Positions 1 through 9,600 of a stretch of DNA of 64,000 nt are shown one piece after another (within the stretch, counting starts at the first letter, position 1; every line of letters starts with the position of its first letter). The DNA is from Antrodiella citrinella (lineage: Eukaryota > Basidiomycota > Agaricomycetes > Polyporales > Steccherinaceae), in the NCBI GenBank assembly GCA_004802725.1, contig SGPM01000035.1, positions 1 to 64,000 on the forward strand. Reading direction: 5' to 3'. A program made the translations under genes and the position numbers. The notes under the pieces are model-generated. The model saw only the letters and a program-made list of their open reading frames with translations, was not told the DNA's origin and ran no database searches.

Positions 1-9
1 TCCAGGAAN

Positions 10-47
10 TTACACACACACACACACACTCTCTCTCTCTCTCTCNN
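10..47. repeat. CA/CT microsatellite next to unresolved bases
   Basis: A run of CA dinucleotides (about 12-29) passes straight into a run of CT dinucleotides (about 29-45). Single or double N bases sit at 9 and 46-47. The Ns show that the assembly was uncertain here, as is usual at simple repeats. Confidence 0.95.
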
Positions 48-883
48 TTCTGGCGCGAGATGCTTGGAGGAGCAACTGCGTTTCTGCTCGTTTCTGGCAG
101 AAACGCGAGACCAGGACCCCGGAACTGGAGTTCGGAACCGCGACAGAAACGATACCAGAAACGACGAGAAACGTTCACTCTGAACCCCCCTATTATTACA
201 CGCATGACATGGCAGAGCTTGTCTCACGGCATGCAAATGGGAATAAACCTCAGGAGAAAGGTCGAATGTCGATAGTGACAAGTTTATCTTTTGTCTTCCG
301 GGGTTATCATATAAGGCACCCCGAAGCGACTGCGAGGAAAACGAAAAATAGTATCCGACTTTGGTCCAGCTGTTGGCTAGGGATACATCGACTGCTGCAC
401 GCCGTCTTGCTATCCTCTTCCTCAAGTTCTGTAAGTGTAGACAAGTCTTGCAGGCACCATAGGTAGCGTCTCCGCGTTGTTCGCAAGACCTTTCTTGATG
501 CTCTCACTGACACTCATTATCTGCCAGAACATCATAACGCCGCCCTACAATCCGCAACGTGTAACACAAGTGTAACACGGTTAAATTTGACCGTCTTATC
601 GTTCGAACCACTGGATGCCTGACCTGAAAGAATCAGTTGTACGGATGATATTAATAAGGGAAGTTCTGTTTAGCCGATTCAACGCTGAATCACGCGTTCA
701 CGGTTCTCCGCTATTTACCCTAACCGGCATATCCTCCCACTGCTTCGTTATCTTGTCCGCGATAGCTCCTCAAAACGAAGGTTCATGGAAAGGTTAAAAA
801 GATACAGTTTAGCTGCCAGGCTGCGTTAAATCCAACTCCAGGATTTTGTTAGATCTTGACGCGTCGACAAGAAGCTCGCAGCA
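48..883. other. Intergenic stretch with clustered GAAACG/CGTTTC words
   Basis: No convincing coding region is seen. Between about 78 and 175 the words CGTTTCTG and CAGAAACG/GAGAAACG recur in both orientations, giving short hairpin-like inverted repeats. The rest is upstream sequence of the amidase gene. The open frames here are short and lack protein-like composition. Confidence 0.5.
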
Positions 884-3164
884 ATGAAGTTCATCTTCAA
901 CGCGTTGACGACTACCGTCTTCTTCTCGGGGATCTTCCAGACGATCCAAGCCTGGCAGACATCATTCCAGCTCACCGGGAAGACCCTCGTCCTTGGGAAT
1001 GTTTCCTACTTTGTCTCGCCAACACCGGTGTCCCAGCTGGAGATCGGCAGCCTTGCAAACGTATCCTCTACTTTGACAACCACCGCCAGCGACTTCGCAG
1101 GGGAAATTATCCCCCTTACCGTCATTCTCACGTCAAACATATCCTTTGGTCAGTCCCAGTTCGAGGCTACAGTCAACTCGTTCAAGGCCTCAGACGATGT
1201 CTTCAGTGAGAGCTTCTTGGCTGGTAAGCACTTATCAGATCGCCCGATCTTCACCATTATCATTCAGTGCTACACACAGGCGTCTACATCTCGTTTACTG
1301 GCAACGGAACGCCAACAGCGTCCACATCGTTCGCCTCGACGGAGTTCAACACCTCGCTCGTTCTCACATCGCCTCAATACGCTGGTGGTATTGCGCTCAC
1401 TACCACTATCCCTAATGGTCCTTACTTCCTTGAGCCGGGTACTGGAAACATTTTCGAAGGTGCGTTGCTTTATTGATCAGTATGATAATCCTTATTGAAA
1501 CCGATCATTTGGTACAGCCCTTCGTCTCTATGAGGACGAGCAACAGTCCTTTGTCTATGGTACTATTCCAGACGGGATAGGCGGGTACCAGCAGCTCAAT
1601 GCCCACACGGACGGTGCTGCAACCGAGAGCGTGGCTGCGTCTTGCAGTGAAAGACATCTACGACATCCAAGGCCTGCACACTGGCTGCGGCAATCGTGCA
1701 TACTACCACTTCTACCCCGTGAAGAATGCTACTGCCCCCGCTGTCCAGCGGCTCCTCGACGGTGGTATGATCCTCGTTGGCAAGACGAAGACGTCGCAGT
1801 TCGCTAACGGTGAAGAGGCCACCGAAGACTGGGTTGACTTGCACGCGCCGTACAACCCCAGGGGAGACGGATACCAAGATGGGAGCAGCAGCTCGACCGG
1901 AAGTGGCACCTCGATCGCTGCTTATTCTTGGCTCGATTATGCGATTGGGACCGACACGGGCGGCAGCGTGCGAAACCCTGCTGGTGTTAACGGTGCTTTC
2001 GGTAATCGGCCAAGCCACGGAGCTGTGGATCTCACCGATGTTATGCCATTGTCCCCCGAGTTGGATACCGGAGGAGTCTTTGCTAGAGACGCCAAGGCTT
2101 GGCAGAAGGTTGGACATTGGTGGTACCAGAACTTTACAAGCGTACGTGTCATGTCCTTATTCAAACCATCTATTGTGTCTGACACTTCTTTCTGCAGTAC
2201 CCTCAGTTTCCTAAGACGATATTGTTCCCCACTGACGACTACGGCTTCGGGAGCAGCTTTCTGAGCAACCCCCCCGCTGCTGGCACCGCTAATGCCATCT
2301 TCAATGACTTCATCGTAAAATTGGAAGGTTTCCTTGGCACCAACCGCACCGAAGTCAACTTCTCCGGCTTGTGGAATACCACCAAGCCTGCAAACTCCAC
2401 TGCGCCGAGCCTGAGCGTGCTTCTCAACACGACCTACGTCGACCTGATCGCTATCGATCAGCTTGCGCTCCTCGGTGACCCGTTCATCAATGGCTTCAAA
2501 GCCATTCACAGCGGCCGTGCGCCTTTCATCAATCCTGCTCCGCTAGTCAGGTGGGAATATGCCAGGTCGCTGCCCCCGACTCAAAAGAACGAGGCACTTG
2601 TGAATAAAACCATCTTCATGAACTGGTTTGCCGAGAACTTCGTCCAGACAGACCCGGACTCTTGCTCTGAGAGTATCTTCCTGTACCCCCAAAGCAGTGG
2701 AACGACGACCTACAGGAATCAATACGGACCGTGCGTGTGTTTAGATCTGCTTTGGTATTCGGACAAATGGCTGATGGTCGTGGCGCTCGATAAGAGCTCC
2801 TATCCCACCCTTTGTGTTCTATAACACATATATTGGTAGTTTCGCCGAGACACCTGACATGGTTGTACCTAGTACGTTGCGTCTACCTTCCCACAAATTT
2901 GTACAACAGCTGATCGTGCTTCTAGTCGGAGAGTTGGCGTACAACTCCACGGTCACCAATACTACGGAGTACCTTCCCGTCACGATGAGCTTCATAATTG
3001 CCAAAAACTGCGTGAGTAGTCTCTCCTAGTATGGGTTTCTCTCCTAACTCTGTTCGCATTCGTAGGACCTTGTGCTCTTCGACCTGTTCGCCGCATTGCA
3101 AGATGCCGGCATCATTCAGCCGGTCAAAGTAGGACCTAGGGTGTACGGCACAGAGTCACCTTGA
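884..3164 (+). CDS. Secreted amidase (amidase signature family), probably damaged by an internal frame break
   Basis: The protein opens with a hydrophobic signal peptide (about residues 1-23) and a non-catalytic N-terminal domain of about 180 residues. The amidase-signature core follows. The Ser-cisSer-Lys triad can be placed: Lys in LAVKDIYD, cis-Ser in the [11 protein letters not shown] loop, and the nucleophile in [10 protein letters not shown]. Amidase-signature enzymes hydrolyse carboxamides; the signal peptide suggests secretion or the vacuole. Introns with good GT-AG borders lie at 1224-1279, 1460-1517, about 2144-2197, 2730-2795, 2870-2927 and 3012-3064. The reading frame through exon 3 ([11 protein letters not shown]...) is fixed by the phase-1 intron before it, yet the catalytic part is in another frame. 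Between about 1630 and 1645 the frame must change, and the usual 12-18 residues linking the two domains are absent. No intron fits. It is either a small deletion (pseudogene) or an assembly error. Family identity is firm; integrity is doubtful. Confidence 0.8.
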
Positions 3165-3314
3165 TGGCTCATGACCCTCGACAATAGAAATATTTCTCAG
3201 GATTCTACGAAATGATATGTTTTCTTTCAACAAGTCGCAGTGCTAATGGACTTCTCCGTGCGAGCTATCGTACAACAGCAAACGTTTGGGTCTCATTCAC
3301 TCCTCGCTTTCGTC

Positions 3315-3612
3315 TCAGCAGTCGCATGCCTTCCCCTGTTGGTCACACGCGCAGTTCTGTCCACTGCCGGCACAGGTACACTACACGACACTCAGGACTC
3401 AGACCTTCTGCAAAAGCAAGAGCACGCACCGCCTTGGAATGTGCCTTGTTGACGCAGTTGCTGCAGGCGCACTGACCTTGAGCGCAGGGGCATCCGTTGT
3501 TGGAACATGCGCTACAGCATTGGTGATAAGTTTGGGTACTTGCTTGTGCTCCGTGAGTGGTAAGATGAATGACTGACCTGCAGTTGCTGTCGGAGCAGTT
3601 GCAATTTGTCAT
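3315..3612 (-). CDS. Small cysteine-rich metallothionein, three exons
   Basis: Splicing 3612-3578, 3511-3430 and 3356-3315 gives a 52-residue protein with 13 cysteines and no aromatic residues. The cysteines fall in the order CNC, C, C, CPC, CAC, C, then CAC and CDC just before the stop. Such Cys-X-Cys arrays bind Cu(I), Zn or Cd as thiolate clusters in the cytosol, and fungal metallothioneins are usually metal-induced. Both introns (66 and 73 nt) have GT-AG ends and restore the Cys-rich frame; read through, the Cys pattern is lost. A TATA-like ATATAAAG lies about 100 bp upstream (3712-3719, minus strand). The position of the second acceptor is the least certain part: the AG at 3358-3357 was chosen because it keeps phase 0 and gives the closing CACDQQGKACDC motif. 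Confidence 0.75.
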
Positions 3613-3711
3613 TACTTCGTATGTGAAAGATAGGGCGCGACAGTTTCAGAGGTGGAGGCTTGGTGGAGAGACTGAAAGGGAGCTTGCGAGAGCACCACGT
3701 TCTTTATATGT

Positions 3712-3719
3712 CCACAACT
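3712..3719 (-). promoter_or_regulatory. TATA-like box of the metallothionein gene
   Basis: ATATAAAG on the minus strand, about 100 bp before the metallothionein start codon. This is a plausible distance for a fungal core promoter with a short 5' UTR. I did not identify a metal-response element with certainty. Confidence 0.4.
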
Positions 3720-4636
3720 AAGGTTTTGTTTTGACTCGGTCACGAACTCGCAGCTCCGGTCCTTGGGTGGCCAGAATAGCACTATGAATGAGAGGCGCTA
3801 CGCAGCACGCCCAGTACAGCACTTCAGATACCTCGTTAGGTGATGAATCAGGAACGTACTTACTATCTCCCACTGCCTTTGTGCTTTCCAAAGCAGCTGT
3901 CCAACTTGAGCTGATCAGCACACTGCGTGAGTGAGAACATTGTACCTTGTCCGGCGCCGTTTGTCGGAGTGCTTGTGTTCATGTCTCATAAAATCCCCTC
4001 TTAGTTTCGTTTTATCTCCTCCGTCTCAGTCCTGGGGCCTGAGGGATGGAACCATGAATAGCGTTCGTGCCAATTGCATGCCGCATACCGTCGGTGGCTG
4101 CCCCAGGTCCACAGGTACAAGCATACACAAACATGTATTTCGTCTGAATAACGTGCGAAATATCACGAAAATCAATAATCCATGCGTTCCGGCCTCATTT
4201 CTATAATTTCAACAGATTGTCTGTACTCCCATGCTGTAATCTGCTCGTGCCGACTTTAAGAACATACATATTTCTGTGGTCATGGCAAGTGCGAAGATCG
4301 CTACTCTTGTCATCGTATGATCAGGGTGAGTCCTGCATAGATAGTCTCCGTAGCTGACCTTATGAGAGAAGATAGTCGTTCTCTCATTAAGGTCTGCCAA
4401 CAAATGGGGGGCCTGGCGCGAGGTCAACAATTCGGCAATAGCCGTCGAAAGGTTGCAACTTTTGTGGCATGCTGCTGATGCCGTGGGCTAGCTACTACAC
4501 GTGAGGGATATCGGCTTGAAGTTCAACACTCGAATGTGAAGGAAGCTTCGAAGCCATTGCCTTATCCGGAAACTGTGGACCTCGAAAAGGAAATGGATAC
4601 GCCGGTGAGGTGTTCTCATCTTCACCATCTACCACG
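3720..4636. other. Intergenic region, no gene recognised
   Basis: Several open frames of 65-90 codons exist, but none has protein-like composition, conserved motifs or plausible splice partners. It presumably holds the upstream regions of the metallothionein gene (left) and the small gene at 4637 (right). Confidence 0.5.
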
Positions 4637-4912
4637 ATGAGCTCGCCCCCGATCCTGGACCACAACTCAAACATCTACCTCACCGTCACCACCTCCGCGT
4701 CGCCCTACGGTCTTCCCAACGCGCACCCTTCCCTCATATACGTCGGTCCCGTCGGCAGCCTCCCCGACGTGCACATTCTGAGCGTACCGAAGTCCGCGTG
4801 GACATCGAATCAGAGCGAGATCCTGAGCAGGTTGTCGGGGATGGAAGGGGTGGCGAATGTGGAGGTGCAGGGTGCTCCGAGGGCGAGGGTCAAGAGGGGG
4901 GACGAGCTGTAG
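4637..4912 (+). CDS. Small conserved-looking hypothetical protein (91 aa)
   Basis: A single-exon frame starts at an ATG in good context (ACCACGATGA); an in-frame ATG at 4610 would add nine residues. The protein has a beta-rich middle with YVGPVGSLPDVHILSVPK and ends in a charged tail, RVKRGDEL. The DEL end resembles but does not equal an ER-retention signal, and no signal peptide is present. I have an impression of similar small proteins in other Agaricomycetes but can name no function. It lies tail-to-tail with the iminopeptidase gene (215 bp between stops). Confidence 0.55.
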   Translation: MSSPPILDHNSNIYLTVTTSASPYGLPNAHPSLIYVGPVGSLPDVHILSVPKSAWTSNQSEILSRLSGMEGVANVEVQGAPRARVKRGDEL

Positions 4913-5127
4913 ATATAGGTTTATGGGTGAGTGCACTCCAATTTGTTGGTATGCATTTCATTTTCATATGAAGCTTAGATTTCAATCCGAGATGTGAAGA
5001 CTACCATGCTGACACAGTCGGCGAAAGACTTGCAGTTGCGACCAATTCTTGTATTTGTACAGATCTCAAACTTGTGCGGAGCTGTGGATATTCGGTATAT
5101 ACCATCATACAACTATTCCCCCATCTC

Positions 5128-6148
5128 TCACACCGCCTTCGCCGACAAGAAATCCTCAACAACCTGCAGATAACGCTCCTCCTCCTCTATGTGTGCCATA
5201 TGCGCCGAATCGGCGAACTGCACCCACTTCACGCGTGGGATGGAATGGAAAAAGGGGCGTTGGACGACGTCAGTCGCCTCGTCGTACCACCCGTTCGTCA
5301 TGAGCGTGGGGATGACGATCTTGTGCAGATCCGAGGTCATGTCCCACGTCTTGAGGGGTCCGTTGCAACTGAACTCGTTCCTGCCGAACCTGTACCACCA
5401 CATCCGTTGGCATCAAGGAAGGGGTGGGGAAACGTCTGCAAACTCACATGGTGAAGTAAACAGTCGGATCCTGACCCATCAGCTCAAACGCCTTCGCGAG
5501 GTCCGCCGGCATCGGGTCCATCTTGATCATGAACAGCGAGTAGAAGTGACCCACGGCCTCCTCGTACTCTTTGCTATCCGTCGTCCCGTTGCGCTCACAC
5601 CTATCCAACACATCCTGTACCTCTCTCGGCATTGTCCTCCTCAACCTGTTCACCTCCGAGATCCAATCCGCCATGGACGCAAGCCCGGAAGCCAAGATGA
5701 GTTTCCTCGGACTCAAGGAGCCAGTGGGGTTCGCCGCAGCGTACGTCGCCGCGAGCATCGCGCCCCACGAGTGCCCAAACAGGTCGAACTGGCGCCCGCC
5801 TTCGGTCAACCCGAGGTGCGCGATCACGCCGTCCAGCTCGCGCGTGAACAGGTCCACCGTCCAGAACGCTTCATCCCCCATCTTCTCGGGGAGGCGCGTG
5901 GACCTGGCGCATCCGAGTTGGTCGTAGAAGATGACGGGTCTGTGGGAGTGGAGCTTCGAGAGCGTGCTGAGGTAGACTCCTGGAATACCGGGCCCGCCGT
6001 GCAGGATGAGCAAAGGGATCTTGGACTCGGTGGTGGTCGTGTCCGTCGGGTGGTGCATGTAGTAGTGCGTTTTGACGGCAGCGCCGCCAGGGACGTGCCA
6101 GGCGTAGTCGCCTTCAGTGACTTTGGGAGATGAGGCTGAGTCGGACAT
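5128..6148 (-). CDS. Proline iminopeptidase-like alpha/beta hydrolase (peptidase family S33)
   Basis: The protein has about 320 residues in two exons (6148-5448 and 5389-5128) with a GT-AG intron in phase 2. It shows the family layout: oxyanion-hole motif HGGPG near residue 50, nucleophile elbow GHSWGA near 120, acid in TNGWYDE and catalytic His in ADSAHM near the end. S33 iminopeptidases release N-terminal proline or related residues, and fungal members also act as amino-acid amidases. There is no signal peptide, so a cytosolic enzyme is expected. A TATATAAG box lies about 40 bp before the ATG (6182-6190, minus strand). The sequence cannot tell true Pro specificity from other S33 amidase or esterase activity. 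Confidence 0.9.
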
Positions 6149-6646
6149 GTTCGAGGTTCTTGTGGTAGCGATGGCAGCTGCTTATATATCGCCAAAGAAG
6201 GGGGTGCGGTGAGCAGTCTCGGTGCGCCCTGCGGGTTGCGGGTTGCTCGTTACCATAACATGTATCCGCCCACTTACGGCCATTTAGAAGTAGCGCACCC
6301 CCTGTGATCGGGTGGGCGGTGAAACCGATCGTTCCGTTGCGCTCAGTACATGTGCAGAGATCCCGTCGTCATGATACATCAGAGATACGTATTCATCAGG
6401 TATAAACATACAGTGACTGACTATTCGTGCGTTCTGGCCGCGTGAAGTAAACGATATCATACTGTGATAGAGTAGAAAAAATGATAGTGTTCGGGACGGG
6501 GTAGCGTATCCCGTAGATAAAAGAAAGACACATAGATCTAGAGGGAGTCCATATCTCCGCAGCCTCCGCTCGAACGAAGCAACGAATCAAAGCAATAAAG
6601 CAAAGACACAGTAAAAGGTCCAGCGAAATCAAGAGACAACGGACGG
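6149..6646. other. Intergenic: iminopeptidase promoter and 3' flank of the intersectin gene
   Basis: The first 50 bp hold the TATA-like box of the iminopeptidase gene. The rest is AT-richer sequence downstream of the intersectin stop codon. No further gene is seen. Confidence 0.5.
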
Positions 6647-9600
6647 TCAACGTTCGGCGCGAGCACCACCCATGCTCCTCCTTGACCTCGGTTGCCCTCC
6701 GGAGTCAGCCTCTCGACACCGTCGTGCGGCAGTGTCGATGGCCTGCATCCACAGCTGGCATTCGCGCGCCGAAGTCGCTCGCAATCCGATCACGTCCCCG
6801 CCGCGAGGATATGCGAGGGCTACTTGAAGCAACGTATCGTCTATAACAAAATTGGCTGACGGGTCAGAGATAGAAGAGGAAATGACGCAAATGACGCACC
6901 TCTGCCTCCTACGTGTTCGCGCACTTGACATTCGGATAAGGGGATAGGCTTCCATCGCTCGTCAGCTCATGTTCTGAGTGGAGTACCATTGAGAAAATAC
7001 GCACCATACGATACAACGTCTTGGCTGTCTCCTCTGTCAAAACCAGAATATCACTACACAAAAACGCACGCAACCGGCGTCCGCTCTTCGCTTTCATCAG
7101 TACACCCTCTTTCAGGAGCTTGCGTGCGCCCATATGGCGCGTCGGTTCAGTCAAGTCAAGTCGTCTATACATACAACTCAGTTGGGATGATTATACGGAG
7201 GTAGTGAGACACGCACCCTTGCCCGATCCACAAATCCCTCGAGATCACTTTCAGCCGCTCCCGATCTTCTTGCTCCCGGATCGTCTCGTTGATTGCTCCC
7301 AGAACTTTCTCTGCCATCTCCAGCGCGCGCTGGATTGGTTGGCGATCCGAGGAATTGTCAGTGTAATTTAGAACCTACGAAAGGGTGACGTGAGTGTGCG
7401 AGACAGGCCAAACGGGTGAAGAATTCGTACTTGTTTGATAAGGAGCGGGTAACGAGTGATTCGTTGCACTAATCATGGGACGACATGTTAGTTGGAAGTA
7501 GCGACGGTTTCAAGACATCAAACGCACTAGGCACGAGCAAATAACTTGTTAGATCCAAATTCCTTACGGACGGATCGTCTCGCAGTTGCTACAGGAACAT
7601 TTCAATCAGCATCCCCGTCTCACATTGCCTCCAAGAGAAATTATACCTGTAACTTCGCGAATAAATCCGGTCGTGACTCTCGCAATGACTGGAGGACTTT
7701 GGCCGCGTTAGCTTGGTTGACACAGTAATCCTTCACAACTCCGAGATCAGCGTGAATGTTCAAGGAATAATAATGCCACATACCATATATACACTCAAGT
7801 GCGCCATGTTGCTCTTCAGAAGATCGCCGATCCGGTCGATGTACAGCCTGCAGTCTCTTTGGCGTTCTTCAAGCGAGCTGAGGAACGTCTGTGCACGCCA
7901 ACCATCCTTCAATCATGACGTACCATGAGTGAAGAGGGCGGAAGACTTACCGTGTTGGTGAGCAAGATATCTTCAACGTTGGCAAAAATGACTGTGATGG
8001 CTTTCTCGTCCAGGATAGGGAGGAGGTTGCGATAGAACACCTCGACAATTAGCTGCAAGTCGCGCACGTACGCTGCCTCGGTGGCAATGAACTCAAAGAT
8101 GGCCTGGTGGACGATGAGTATGGGTCCGTGTTTATGTATATAAGAGGGTGAAGATCGGACGTACTTCTTGTCGTTTGCGCTCTACAGTCGGGATCTCTTC
8201 CAACGCCGACTTGTCGACCAAACTTGCCCATGACTATACACTATCTCAGCGACGACTTTTCAATGGAAAATAGGCAGTACACTCACTGAGCCAAAACCTG
8301 GATCCAGTTCATCTTGTGGTGCGGTCCCATTGTTATTGTTTGAAGACGGATCCTTTGTCAAAATCGGCGCCGAGATCACAGGCCTTGTCCTCGCTTCATC
8401 TCCCGGCGTCCTACTGCGACCAAAGAAGTGGAACAGCGAATGCGTCAAACTCTCACTCTCCGTTCCAGATGCCGATGCTGATTGTCCAGACGTAGACAAA
8501 GCCGGGCTCTGCGGCATCGACACCTGTGGACTGCCTCCCAAGGACGAAGACGTGTCCGAAGTCTCCAACGAAACGGTAGATAGTCTGTTCATGTTAGCAT
8601 TACTCTTTTTGTAAGTCTCGTACCGCTCGAAGGCATCGTCCACACGGAATAGCTGGTCCGCTTCCGGCTCTGGTTCAGGATCAACAGGTACGGAGGGCAG
8701 CTGCTTGACGATGACTTCCGGAGACGCAGTCTTAGGAATCGCAGGGGGCGCACGTCTTCGAAAACTACGCGCGCGTATCGGCCGTGCGGGAGGTTTACGC
8801 CTCTGGCTACCCGTGTTCGACTTGATGACGAGCCCGGCGGCCTCTAACACACGTTGTCGTTCTATCGCACGAACTTCGCGCTCGGCCTTGCGCTGTTCTT
8901 CAGACATGTGTTCCTGTTCTTCTTCCTCCTCGGAGTCGAGGGACTCGTCTGCTGTGTCGTAGTCGTCATCGTCTTCAGCGTCTGAGTTGTTGTCAGAGTC
9001 GCTGTCCTGACTGTCATGGATATCAGCAACTGCCAAAGTCGCATGTACTGCTCCTATTGATGGTGCGGACGGATATGACGTCGCCGAGGGTTGCGCGTCC
9101 ATCTCCATGATGTGTTGTCGTGGCGTCGTAGGCGACACTAGATAATTTGGAAAAACCAAGGAGTGGGCAAAGGTTGCAAGCCCAGGCGTTTATTCGTTGG
9201 TTGTTTTTGAAAGATACATGCATAAAAGAAAATAGAGAGATTACTTTAGCCTATGTTGCTAGCCAGAGGGTAAACGAAAGGACGCAGGGATGAGAACGGA
9301 GGGGATGTGACTAACCCTCAACCACTTCTAGATACGCCGCCGGCACGATGAACACCATTCCTTCCTTCTCCGCTTTCCACCAGTCTGCGTCCGTCCGATC
9401 CACGATAGTGATACTGTCTCCTTCCTGGAATGGAAGCTCGTCGGGATTACTACCCGTGTAGTCATAAAGAGCCTTTGCTTCGACTAAGCGAATATGAGAT
9501 CAGCTCTGACACGTCAGACATTCACGATAATACTTACTTGATTGTACTTTCTCAACATACGTGTTGGGGAAGAACCCGGACTTCTCGTCACGGACGATCG

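Noticed and set aside
1596..2509. Minus-strand frames of 173 and 190 codons
   Set aside because: Antisense to the amidase catalytic exons; no domain or sensible composition.
5189..6133. 314-codon plus-strand open frame
   Set aside because: It is antisense to the iminopeptidase gene, whose motifs, intron and promoter are clear; GC-rich codon use keeps the opposite strand open.
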